Part shown: one piece after another, positions 29,301 to 35,909 of the stretch | How the letters are laid out: each line of letters opens with the position of its first letter | Position numbering within the stretch: the stretch's first letter is position 1 | IMG/VR virus record: IMGVR_UViG_3300037587_000820 | Span: 1-47,660 of that record | Reading direction: 5' to 3' (one strand) | From: a virus | Length of the DNA stretch: 47,660 nt | The notes under the pieces: model-generated | Database searches by the model: none | What the model was told of the DNA's origin: nothing | What the model saw: the letters and a program-made list of their open reading frames with translations, nothing else | Made by a program: the position numbers and the translations under genes

Positions 29301-29867
29301 GTCCCCGGACTGCCCGCCTACATCGAGTCCGTCCACAAGACCATCCGTGCGGGGGACATCCTAGAGAACGTGTGGGGGATGCGCCGGCGTTTCCCTGAGG
29401 CGGCGGTCATGCTCGCTGTTCCGAGCTCGAGAGTGAACTACGCCATCGAGGACCTCTACCGGATCGGCGTGAACTGGCCCATCCAGTCTGGCGGTGGGGG
29501 CCTGCACAATCAGGCTCACATCAAGTCCGAACAATCGGAGCAGCTCAACGAACGGGCGAAGATTGTCAACGCCGTCCACGACTCCTGCCTCTCCGAGACA
29601 CCGGCGCCGGACCTTGCCACCTGCCTGGAGACAGCGTGGATGATCAAACAATTTTGGCAAGGAATCGCTATGAACACCGTGCGGCCGAACGGCGAGAAGC
29701 TCGGCTGGCAGGTGCCGGTGGAGGTGAAGTGGGGCCATGACTGGGGGGACCTGCACCACGTCCTCACAGCGAAGGGAGAATATCTGGATGAGCGTGAGAA
29801 GGAACGAGAACGCGCAGAAGATGCTCAAGCTGCGGAAGGAACGATGAATGGTGAAAGAACACTGTGA
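26334..29867 (+). CDS. polA: UDG-DNA polymerase I fusion with intein
   Basis: A 1177-aa precursor. Residues 1-180 form a family-4 uracil-DNA glycosylase: Fe-S cysteines in CELC plus two further Cys, motif GQNPGKEED (Gln where Glu is usual) and YHPAFLLR. From about 205 comes a 3'-5' exonuclease (HIDSETTGL at about 212; NGSFDIRFF near 288), then a family-A polymerase. Motif A EADW|CQLELWVLAY is split by a 265-aa intein (625-889); motif B RTKGKVFTFGITYG starts at 949 and motif C VNAVHDS at 1078. After splicing the enzyme is about 912 aa. ATG 26334 overlaps the previous stop and has GGGGGAAAG upstream. UDG-PolA fusions are known in SPO1-like phages. Confidence 0.93.
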   Translation: MPPSKTCELCPALKSARTQIVFGRSVGDKPTYAFIGQNPGKEEDDSGRPFVGQSGQVLAALLKGADISLQDVYLDNAVKCLSPGNRKPKTPEITACHNFLLEDLKAIDPQVIITMGGPAAESLYGKTSLDDVIGRVYMHPVLNKPVVPTYHPAFLLRGQWSAVPLVLAHLETAKRVVAGTQQVEEMGEYHTITTLDQLRALRDYLLSCDMIHIDSETTGLNWMTDEIMCLSFAGKPGEGYTVPILQRGLPTEKGFTDPVHFWDVEEERDVNRFLAEILWSNVPKALQNGSFDIRFFERGGGDRHVTALTAFDWHLLNLRQDTLLLSRTINENLPSKLAPHEQSALLGRHTGMPAYGDELKKASANKTKMAEADDDLVWGLAAADADGVARLTPVLVDKLVQDGDSQWAYNNITIPMVRACQEMTRRGLLVDVPYFDKLCKWHDGLAEDLSEKVYEAAGQEFNINSPQQVQKVLFEDMGLTSLKKTDAAADCPDCQKNVYCKKHNSTDEESLLALKEQAATSSPPPTVIPLLDAILEWRSLHKRRGTYLAGTGGASQGFKGHIRPDDRIHFSFNVLGAATQRLSSQDPNGQNIPKDVKIPELKTKNAFRRTFIAPEGHVLMEADWCLAPKTRVLTEDLRWKPCREVVAGDRLIAIDEEISNTAGRKYRTTTVQHAGRRRADCYSIRTNLGEVIASADHPWLTRIQHPHGVYKWTVTRSLYPGMKIRRGPSVWEEPTDEITARELGYLGGVFDREGSLYTAGRGAILSFSQRPGKVLDYTIGLLEKYGFSPRDYGEKGGKTAFSKTKDCRTYYITDMANIMRFLGMARPLRLLEKAIPSLWEGRRPGNGRYGKGRELYATVESVEFIGEREVVSLQTDTHTFIAEGMFTHNCQLELWVLAYKLAEEFGDRALLDMLESGVDVHTVVSRAIWPDIGADLDDFEWEKEHDETRTKGKVFTFGITYGMTVMGIQERLRCGEAEAASLLSAYFGIVPGLPAYIESVHKTIRAGDILENVWGMRRRFPEAAVMLAVPSSRVNYAIEDLYRIGVNWPIQSGGGGLHNQAHIKSEQSEQLNERAKIVNAVHDSCLSETPAPDLATCLETAWMIKQFWQGIAMNTVRPNGEKLGWQVPVEVKWGHDWGDLHHVLTAKGEYLDEREKERERAEDAQAAEGTMNGERTL
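28206..29000 (+). mobile_element. Intein with LAGLIDADG-type endonuclease domain
   Basis: 795 bp, 265 aa, in frame within the polymerase. Starts with Cys1 (CLAPKTRVLTED), has block B with SADHPW (Ser for the usual Thr of TxxH), a LAGLIDADG-like motif ELGYLGGVFDREGSL, and ends EFIGEREVVSLQTDTHTF...GMFTHN followed by extein Cys. All splicing residues (C1, block B His, terminal His-Asn, +1 Cys) are present, so splicing is likely. Only one LAGLIDADG motif is obvious and the length is short for a full homing intein, so the nuclease may be single-motif or decaying. Confidence 0.92.
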
Positions 29868-30192
29868 TCGGAAGCGGTGCGGCCGTGGCTGTACCGAGGT
29901 GGAGTATTGGGCGGCTGTTGATGGTGCTGATACCCTCGTGCAGCATCTCGGTGCCAGCTGGACGGCCGAACTCACCGAAAACCTGGGCTGGTTCTACTCA
30001 GCGAGGTCGCCCTGCGGGCGCGTCTGGGTAAGTCCGAGTGGGGCTGGGTTCTCAGCGCTTCTTGGAAAGCCGCACTCACACGCTGGGCGCTGGCACGCAC
30101 GGGGAAAGACACCGAAAGCGGCGGTTCGGGCTGTTGTGGAGAAGGGAAATGAGGCGCTGGCTGAGGTCACGACACTGCTGGAAGGGCTTTAG
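29848..30192 (+). CDS. Hypothetical Cys/His-containing protein
   Basis: A 114-aa protein overlapping the polymerase 3' end. N-terminal HCDRKRCGRGC, then a beta-rich middle and a C-terminal helix (PKAAVRAVVEKGNEALAEV). No known domain. Last gene before promoter P5. Confidence 0.5.
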   Translation: MVKEHCDRKRCGRGCTEVEYWAAVDGADTLVQHLGASWTAELTENLGWFYSARSPCGRVWVSPSGAGFSALLGKPHSHAGRWHARGKTPKAAVRAVVEKGNEALAEVTTLLEGL

Positions 30193-30195
30193 CGA

Positions 30196-30235
30196 GCGAA
30201 AAGACTTGACTGCGCTCTAACCAGCGGAGTACAAT
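30196..30235 (+). promoter_or_regulatory. Phage promoter P5 (GCGAAAA + TTGACT type)
   Basis: GCGAAAAGACTTGACT (30196-30211), -35 at 30206-30211, 18-bp spacer, -10 TACAAT (30230-30235). It drives the endolysin gene starting at 30264 through a short unstructured leader. It immediately follows the stop of the previous gene. Confidence 0.78.
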
Positions 30236-30263
30236 CGGTTATGGCCTATAAGAGGGAGAGACG

Positions 30264-31004
30264 ATGACCTATATACAAGCTCCCTTTCCTGTCGATTACC
30301 CAGGAAGTATTTGCGTCCCAGCGCATCCGAACAACGTGATTGACCGTCCCAACGACGCCAAGGCGTTCTTCATCCACACTCCCGAGGAACCGGTCGACGA
30401 CTTCGAGAGCACTCCTAACTACTTCGCACGGGACCTGACGCTGCTCAATCCTCCGCGGCGGGCTTCGACGACCTACTACCAGGACTCAGACGGCGACACG
30501 TACCAGATGGTGCCAGCAAACATCGGAGCGATCGCCAATGGCTTCAATCCTGGTGATCCTCCCAGATTTCCTTGGCCAGAGTGGGCAACCCGCGGCATCT
30601 CCCTCAACCTTCAGAGCGAGAGCGTCGAAGTGGAGGGCTACGCTAGAGCGATGCACCGGACCTGTCCAAGAGGCGGCCGTCAGTGGAACGGGCTCGTCAA
30701 ACTGATTGAACGTCGCACCAGCGTCAAGAACATTCCCCTTAGCCGGATCTACATCGTACGGCACGATGAGGTCTCCTGGACACGTACCGACCCGGGAACG
30801 CTGAACGTCGACCTTCTCGTCGAAGACATCAAAGCACTCAGGGAGGCAAGCGACATGCCATCAGCAGATGAACTTACCAAGCTCTTCGGGGACTGGGAAG
30901 GGACGTGCCTCGAGGCGGCCGCCTACATGTCCCGCCGGGTGAAGATGCCCACCGGACTCATCAAGCGCCTCGAAGCCATTGTAAACCTCGCCAAGAGCGG
31001 ATGA
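30264..31004 (+). CDS. N-acetylmuramoyl-L-alanine amidase (endolysin)
   Basis: A 246-aa protein. The Amidase_2-like fold is shown by AFFIHTPEEPVDDFE (first zinc His), STTYYQDSDGDTYQMV, NLQSESVEVEGYA, and VRHDEVSWTRTDPG (second His region and Asp). Residues 190-246 are a helical C-terminal extension, possibly for cell-wall binding. ATG behind GAGGGAGAG. Cuts the peptide-glycan amide bond at lysis; expressed from its own promoter P5. Confidence 0.85.
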   Translation: MTYIQAPFPVDYPGSICVPAHPNNVIDRPNDAKAFFIHTPEEPVDDFESTPNYFARDLTLLNPPRRASTTYYQDSDGDTYQMVPANIGAIANGFNPGDPPRFPWPEWATRGISLNLQSESVEVEGYARAMHRTCPRGGRQWNGLVKLIERRTSVKNIPLSRIYIVRHDEVSWTRTDPGTLNVDLLVEDIKALREASDMPSADELTKLFGDWEGTCLEAAAYMSRRVKMPTGLIKRLEAIVNLAKSG

Positions 31005-31267
31005 CTAAGCGCATCGTAGAGGTGGAGTGGGAGGACTCGACGACGGTGAACGGCTGGCACCACGAGGAGGACATCCCCGGAGTGGACCCGATTGTGAGCG
31101 TCGGCCACCTTCACCACGAGGACGAGAGCGAACTTGTGCTGGTTCAGAGCATGAACCTGACAGTGGACGGGCCGCGGGTGAGAACGGCGAAGTTGTCTGA
31201 GTCGCTGATCATCCCGCGTTCGGCGATTCGTAAGGTCACGGAGCTAAGGCGTGGACGCGTCCGCTGA
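31001..31267 (+). CDS. Hypothetical protein
   Basis: An 88-aa beta-rich acidic protein starting at an ATG overlapping the endolysin stop. His-rich middle (WHHEEDIPG and GHLHHEDE). Its TGA overlaps the next ATG. No known family. Confidence 0.5.
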   Translation: MTKRIVEVEWEDSTTVNGWHHEEDIPGVDPIVSVGHLHHEDESELVLVQSMNLTVDGPRVRTAKLSESLIIPRSAIRKVTELRRGRVR

Positions 31268-31839
31268 TGACTAACGGCGGCCACTCCCTCGAGCGCCGCG
31301 ATCCGAGCGGCCTAACCCTGCCTCAACGCCGGCTGCTTCAGGAGCTGGCTCTTACTCCCGCCATCGAAGTCGCCTGCGAACAGGCGGAGGTCAAGTTCTC
31401 TACGCTCAAGAACTGGCTTCAGCGGGACAAGGAGTTCCAGACCGCCTACGATAAACTGCTCAAAGGGGCGGTCGAGATAGCGAAGGAGCTCATCGAGAAC
31501 TCTGCTGTCAGGGCCTCCGCCGTGTACGAAGATGCGCTCACGGCAATGAAGACCGCAATGGTCGACGCTCAGTGCCCTGGCTGCGGGGCGCACTTCGAGG
31601 TGGAGGCCAGCCAACCGGATCACAACACGAGGCTACGGGCCGCCAATGCCGTCTCAAAGATCGCCGGGCTCGTCATCGACCAGCATCGCATCGAGAAGAT
31701 CACCTTCACTCCCAACCTCGAAGAGATGCTTGCCATCGCCCGGGCACGCCGGGGACAGCCCATCCCTCCCCCGATGAGAACCAAACTGCTAGCAGAAGGA
31801 GTTCGCCTTGAAGATGATACCGATCCCCGGAAGCTCTAA
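31267..31839 (+). CDS. Helix-turn-helix protein, possible terminase small subunit
   Basis: A 190-aa protein. The first 60 residues (LTLPQRRLLQELALTP, then EQAEVKFSTLKNWLQRDKEF) form a helix-turn-helix like those of phage small terminases. A central helical region and a CPGCGAHFEVE zinc motif follow. The helix-turn-helix plus oligomerisation-type helices suit a DNA-packaging recognition subunit, but the large subunit is not in this window, so a regulator is the main alternative. Confidence 0.5.
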   Translation: MTNGGHSLERRDPSGLTLPQRRLLQELALTPAIEVACEQAEVKFSTLKNWLQRDKEFQTAYDKLLKGAVEIAKELIENSAVRASAVYEDALTAMKTAMVDAQCPGCGAHFEVEASQPDHNTRLRAANAVSKIAGLVIDQHRIEKITFTPNLEEMLAIARARRGQPIPPPMRTKLLAEGVRLEDDTDPRKL

Positions 31840-32050
31840 GCTCGCCGCGCTCGGCTACGACCGGGACCAGGAAGTGCTCGTCGCCCAGTTCCCGAACGGT
31901 GCGCTCTACCGCTACAACGGCGTGCCACAGGATTCGTTCGTCGCCGTCATCACCGACAAGGACAGCATCGGGAAGGCGTTTCACGCCCACATCGAGGGAC
32001 GTGATTTTCCCTTCGAGAAGGTTGACGCCGAGGCCGTGCTTGGCATCTAA
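31808..32050 (+). CDS. KTSC-domain protein
   Basis: An 80-aa protein with SSKLAALGYDRDQEVLVAQF, then GALYRYNGVP and GKAFHAHI, the pattern of the small KTSC domain often found in phages. TTG at 31808 is the likely start: AAGGAG lies 6 bases upstream, whereas ATG 31814 would be 12 bases away. Function of the domain is unclear; nucleic-acid interaction has been suggested for relatives. Confidence 0.7.
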   Translation: MKMIPIPGSSKLAALGYDRDQEVLVAQFPNGALYRYNGVPQDSFVAVITDKDSIGKAFHAHIEGRDFPFEKVDAEAVLGI

Positions 32051-32065
32051 GAGGAGTAGACTTGA

Positions 32066-32434
32066 GTGCCCAAAAGAGACGTCGGAAACGCCAGGATGCG
32101 AAGCGCCGGCGACGCGAAACTACACAAGCGGCGCCGGACAGATCACCTGCGGTCGGCAATCAGGGGCTACCAGAAGCCCCCCTGGACCCCGGAGGGGCTG
32201 ATGGACAAGATGGGGCGGCTGGCCGTCCGGCTGATCGCAGCGAACACGGTGCTCAAGGAGAAGACGGGGATCCGGGTGCTCGGCCCGTCGCTCGAGTCAG
32301 CGCTGAACCAACTGATCTACCGAGACATCAGCGTGCGGAAATCGATCGGCCCTACGCCTACTACGAAGCCCTCGACATCCCCTCAGCCGTCCGCTTCGTC
32401 GGCTGGGTCCGAGAACAAGCCGGAGAACCCTTAG
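32066..32434 (+). CDS. Basic hypothetical protein, possibly 5' part of the next gene
   Basis: A 122-aa frame from GTG 32066 behind GAGGAG. Residues 1-93 are basic and helical (PWTPEGLMDKMGRLAVRLIA and similar). The last 30 residues are Ser/Thr/Pro-rich and read like out-of-phase sequence of the following gene, which continues in the -1 frame with no normal start codon. A -1 frameshift or one missing base near 32348 would join both into a protein of about 455 aa. Confidence 0.5.
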   Translation: MPKRDVGNARMRSAGDAKLHKRRRTDHLRSAIRGYQKPPWTPEGLMDKMGRLAVRLIAANTVLKEKTGIRVLGPSLESALNQLIYRDISVRKSIGPTPTTKPSTSPQPSASSAGSENKPENP

Positions 32435-33435
32435 GCTTCGCTGTCCATGAAGGCTTTTTCGGGGTGGCCAATCAAGATGCAGGCTGGCACTGTAGCGTCG
32501 GCGGCAACGCTCTCCTTGGAGCAATGTTCCGAGACAATCTCCCCAGCCCCCCTCCCGAGCTAATCGTTCAAGACATCTCACAGAACCCTGACATCAGGCG
32601 GGGAGTGCCACTTATCGGCGACATCTCCCTTCTGAGGAAGGCTACGGGCCGGATCTCGTCCACACCTCACTGGCCCTCACCGGCCGACGAAGCCTATGAT
32701 GCCTTCGTCACACACGCCCATTGGGAGAAGACAGCTCCCGCCTTCTACTCACAGGTCGCCATCCCACGGGCCCGGCAGAAGATAACCGCCCAGCTCGACC
32801 ACGACGGCACGCCCTGGCGCATCGTCTACAACAACCTCCTCCTGCGGATCATCGCCCACTACACCTGGGAGCCCGCACTCGTCGCCGCATTCAATGATGG
32901 CCGGGATCCGCTGCCTCATGTTGCCGAGATGCTGGAGCTGCCTGACGCTGAATCGGCCTACGCTGCGATTCTGTGGGCCTCTTTCGGGTGGGACAGTGCC
33001 TTCCTCGACTCACACTGCCCAAGGCTGTTCTCACGGCTCTCAGACGAATTGACGGGCATCAGGGAGAGGTGCGAGAAGCGGATTGCGACGATCGCCATGA
33101 AAGCCATCGAGCAGAAGGACGACTACATCCGCAACCGGGAGGCCCACACGCTGTACGGGCAGCGGATCCCGTGGAACCTGAGCATCGCGGAGATGATCGA
33201 GCGGCGCTACCTCATGACGGCCGAAGAACTGCTCGACGTCGTGTGCGTAGCCTTCGTGGGAGACGAGCCGTTGACCGTAGGGGCAGTGGATGGGGACATG
33301 GCCGAACGGAGCATCAGGATCCGCGGCAAGGCCCGAGGGCTGCGTGAGGAGTGGCAGCCGGTTCTCGAAGACGTCGCTGGCCTAGGTGGTGTGTTGTCGA
33401 TCCCATTGGGGGCTATGACGATATGGGGGGAGTAA
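32341..33435 (+). CDS. Degenerate family-A polymerase-like protein
   Basis: About 364 aa in a frame with no ATG/GTG/TTG before 32524; 32341 marks where sensible coding begins. YNNLLLRIIAH followed by EPALVAAFNDGRD aligns with PolA motif A YSQIELRIAAH and its downstream DPALIAAF-type helix, but the catalytic Asp before the Tyr is Val and the Glu is Leu. Further on AHTLYGQRIPW resembles the Pol I TLFGRRR region. It therefore looks like a catalytically dead polymerase domain, perhaps a structural partner of the main polymerase. The similarity is judged by eye. Confidence 0.5.
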   Translation: MDRPYAYYEALDIPSAVRFVGWVREQAGEPLGFAVHEGFFGVANQDAGWHCSVGGNALLGAMFRDNLPSPPPELIVQDISQNPDIRRGVPLIGDISLLRKATGRISSTPHWPSPADEAYDAFVTHAHWEKTAPAFYSQVAIPRARQKITAQLDHDGTPWRIVYNNLLLRIIAHYTWEPALVAAFNDGRDPLPHVAEMLELPDAESAYAAILWASFGWDSAFLDSHCPRLFSRLSDELTGIRERCEKRIATIAMKAIEQKDDYIRNREAHTLYGQRIPWNLSIAEMIERRYLMTAEELLDVVCVAFVGDEPLTVGAVDGDMAERSIRIRGKARGLREEWQPVLEDVAGLGGVLSIPLGAMTIWGE

Positions 33436-33744
33436 ATCGGCATCCTAGCAGCGAAAGGTTCCATCAGCTCCTGACTGAGATCGGCGAGCTTCACGACCGG
33501 AAGCAGGCCGACTACGGGACGGAGGCGGACCCCTTCAACAACGTACGGCAGTCAGCGCAGGATTGGGGGGCTCCCGCCGTGGGTGGGAGCCATAATCCGG
33601 GGGACGGACAAGGTGAGGAGGCTTCAGACTCTGCACCGGAAGGGAAGCCTAGCCAATGAATCCGCCTACGACTCCCTCAAAGACCTCGCCGTGTGCGCGC
33701 TGATCGCTTACGTGCTGATGGAGGAGGGAGGTGATGCCTCGTGA
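33423..33744 (+). pseudogene. Nmad1/DUF1599-like gene with single frameshift
   Basis: The N-terminal part (FHQLLTEIGELHDRKQADYG, then DPFNNVRQS) is read from ATG 33423. The family's second half (VGAIIRGTDKVRRLQTLHRK, then SLKDLAVCALIAYVLMEE) continues in the next frame to TGA 33742-33744. The phase change falls at or just after the six-G run at 33565-33570: five Gs would restore one frame through WG-PPWVGA. This family is associated with modified-nucleotide metabolism in phages. It may be a sequencing error, a real mutation or a programmed shift. Confidence 0.7.
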
Positions 33745-33818
33745 CTGGTTGCGACTGTGACAGATGCAACGTTGCCCGCCCACATCAAGTACTGTCGGCC
33801 TGTGTCGGCAGGCTCTAA
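33741..33818 (+). CDS. Tiny Cys-rich ORF
   Basis: A 25-aa frame from GTG 33741 overlapping the preceding TGA, with GCDCDRC in the first half and one further Cys. It could be a micro zinc peptide, in keeping with many Cys-rich small genes here, but it may also be chance. It contains a small hairpin (GCCTG 33798-33802 / CAGGC 33809-33813) that could help end the rightward transcript. Confidence 0.3.
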   Translation: MTGCDCDRCNVARPHQVLSACVGRL

Positions 33819-34213
33819 ACCTTCCTACCTAGCGCCCTCTGCCTAGCGGGCAACAACGATTCCTTCCAAGTACACGAGTGCCCGGCGGAGCAAGCCACCG
33901 CCAGCATCCGGTCCTCGTCCACCGTGGGGTACACGAAGTCCCCACCTACCCCCTCGATGTGAGCCAGCGCCTCCTGCGGCGTGTAGGAGTCGAGCACGAA
34001 CATGTCCGCCTGGCAGCCCTCCTCGACGACGCACCGCATGCCCGCCGGCGGGCCGCTCCGGCCTAGAATCTTGGGGCCCTCGGGAGGAGGCTTCTCTACC
34101 TCAACCTTATCTACATAAAGCCAGCCTGAGTCCGGGTGAGCGTCGTCGTCGCGCGGATTGTGACCGGGAGACCATTTCCAGTTCCGCTTGATTTCTCGTC
34201 TTGGTTCCGTCAT
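33815..34213 (-). CDS. Hypothetical protein, last gene of the leftward operon
   Basis: A 132-aa protein beginning with a basic stretch (EPRREIKRNWKW) and a central region with Cys and His (CVVEEGC, CSAGHSC). No family recognised. It ends tail to tail with the rightward operon, overlapping the tiny ORF by 4 bases. Start overlaps the holin-like gene by 4 bases. Confidence 0.55.
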   Translation of the reverse strand: MTEPRREIKRNWKWSPGHNPRDDDAHPDSGWLYVDKVEVEKPPPEGPKILGRSGPPAGMRCVVEEGCQADMFVLDSYTPQEALAHIEGVGGDFVYPTVDEDRMLAVACSAGHSCTWKESLLPARQRALGRKV

Positions 34214-34416
34214 CCGCCTGCTACCTTCACGCCCAGTACGGCAGCGATCGCCGTCGCCGCGGCGCGGATTGCAACCACGGCCAAGCCGGATGGGTCGATA
34301 TCCCCCAGGCTCTCAATGTCCGTGAGCGTGCCTGCTACCGCCAAGAGCACGGCCGTCCCAACACCGAAGATCAGTCCGACGACGTATCGCTTCCAGTCAG
34401 CTTTTACACGTTCCAT
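34210..34416 (-). CDS. Holin-like small membrane protein
   Basis: A 68-aa protein with two hydrophobic segments (VVGLIFGVGTAVLLAVAG and LAVVAIRAAATAIAAVLGV) separated by a short acidic loop, and a basic N-terminus (MERVKADWKR). Size, topology and position at the end of the tail operon next to another membrane protein fit a class II holin. The amidase endolysin is encoded on the other strand about 3 kb away. Confidence 0.65.
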   Translation of the reverse strand: MERVKADWKRYVVGLIFGVGTAVLLAVAGTLTDIESLGDIDPSGLAVVAIRAAATAIAAVLGVKVAGG

Positions 34417-34421
34417 TGCTC

Positions 34422-34652
34422 CTAACCTCCACTCTCAAAGAGCCTGTTGACGAGGACGATGAGGAAGGGCATCAACGCCATCAATGCAAGGCCGCCACCG
34501 AGAATCTGAAGGCGCCACGATTCCAAACGCCCGATCCGACCGTTCTGTATCTCCACTTTTTCAATGAGGTTCCCGAGCCGATCGGCTGTGAGGATAAGAA
34601 TCTCCCGGTCGCTTAGGTGGTCCATTCCTTGCTCTCGCCCTTCAGCGGTCAT
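34422..34652 (-). CDS. Small membrane protein (XhlA/holin-accessory-like)
   Basis: A 76-aa protein with an N-terminal helical/coiled part (LTADRLGNLIEKVEIQNGRI) and a C-terminal membrane segment (ILGGGLALMALMPFLIVLV). This layout matches XhlA-like phage hemolysins/holin partners. ATG 34652 has AAGGAGG upstream; ATG 34625 is an alternative. Just upstream of the holin-like gene. Confidence 0.65.
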   Translation of the reverse strand: MTAEGREQGMDHLSDREILILTADRLGNLIEKVEIQNGRIGRLESWRLQILGGGLALMALMPFLIVLVNRLFESGG

Positions 34653-34712
34653 AGATCCTACGTCCTCCTTATCCTAGCCCGGCCATCGTAGCACCATTTT
34701 CAAGCAGCGTCA

Positions 34713-35909
34713 TCAGATGATCACCGCATAGCTGTGGGCGAAGCCAACAGGCTCCTCCGCCGCCGCGATCTCAGTGTCGTTGACCTCGTTGACGTAGATG
34801 TCAACCTCATCGTCATCGTAGAAAGAGGGCTGATAGCGTCCGCCAGCATCACCGACCGTGCGGCCAGCATGGCAAGTGCGGAAGTCGTCAGGGCCACCTT
34901 CGCTGTACGCCTGCTCACCGCCCCAGGAGCCCATGCCGTCGTTGGAAATGTGGTAGACGACATCGACGGTCTCCGTCCACACACCGCCCTTGAGGTACGC
35001 AATACGCACCTGGTCAGTCTGCTGGTTAATCCACACCGAAGCCCGAGCGGATTCAACCTGGTCGGTAAAGATGTTTGTCTTCGCTGTGACAGTACAATTT
35101 GCTGCGTCGGGATCATCAACCGTCAAATCCCAGGTTCTCAGGTCATCGGTAGTATGGTCTGAACGCGAGTGCGCCGCCATGAGGATATGGCTGTCCGAGT
35201 GGCGTACCGACCCGTCCATATCCATGTTGCGGACCTCGTCCACCATCGACCCAGAAATACTTTTCTCCGTCCAGGTATCGCCACTATCATCATAGACCTT
35301 GAGCGAGATTTCGTCCGCACTCCGATCCCAGAACAGGGCGCAGGCATCATCGTCATCCGCCGTTGCAGCCGGGAACAGAAGGCAGTAATCCTCCGCCGTT
35401 GCGACCTCATATACGTCCGCTATGTCAGTCCCAGGCGTGGCAAAGTTGTCAGCCGACTTGTAGCACTCAATCTCTGTTTGGGTAGAGAAAGCCACGATGA
35501 TATTGCCGCTCACCGTCTGCGTGATGGTGATGCGGTTCAGATTAGGGGCGAAGCCCGATGTTATCGAACCATCGACGGTGCGTTGCGTTCCCAGGGTCCC
35601 ATCCGCCACATCAAGGGTGCGGTAGTAGACATCATCCACCGTGTCCTCTAGCCACGCTATATGGACTAGCGTGCCCGCGTTTCCTGGAGTCTCTTTGTCA
35701 TACCAGCAAGCTAATGACCTAGTTGAACCAGCTTTGATCTCCGTTATGGCCCAACTTGCGCCCTTGTCGTCTGTTCGTGCAAAGGTGGTGTCTATGCCAG
35801 TATCAACAAAGACAATAACTGCCGTGCTCTCATCAGACCAGTATGGCCCGAATACGCCAATCTCATCATCTAGACTGTAGACACCAGCTTTGACTAGCGT
35901 ATCAGCCAT
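34713..35909 (-). CDS. Beta-propeller (sialidase-like) tail protein
   Basis: A 398-aa acidic, beta-rich protein with repeated strands of the form TTFARTDDKGASW and DTWTEKSIS, like Asp-box/BNR propellers. No sialidase catalytic arginine set can be assigned, so a carbohydrate-binding tail or fibre role is more likely than an enzyme. Within the tail operon; start overlaps the upstream gene's stop. Confidence 0.6.
   Translation of the reverse strand: MADTLVKAGVYSLDDEIGVFGPYWSDESTAVIVFVDTGIDTTFARTDDKGASWAITEIKAGSTRSLACWYDKETPGNAGTLVHIAWLEDTVDDVYYRTLDVADGTLGTQRTVDGSITSGFAPNLNRITITQTVSGNIIVAFSTQTEIECYKSADNFATPGTDIADVYEVATAEDYCLLFPAATADDDDACALFWDRSADEISLKVYDDSGDTWTEKSISGSMVDEVRNMDMDGSVRHSDSHILMAAHSRSDHTTDDLRTWDLTVDDPDAANCTVTAKTNIFTDQVESARASVWINQQTDQVRIAYLKGGVWTETVDVVYHISNDGMGSWGGEQAYSEGGPDDFRTCHAGRTVGDAGGRYQPSFYDDDEVDIYVNEVNDTEIAAAEEPVGFAHSYAVII

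Noticed and set aside
32062-32340. N-terminal part of the 457-aa frame starting at TTG 32062
   Set aside because: About 90 residues of Arg/Gly/Pro-rich sequence that read as the wrong phase of the ORF from GTG 32066; only the part from about 32341 looks coding in this frame.
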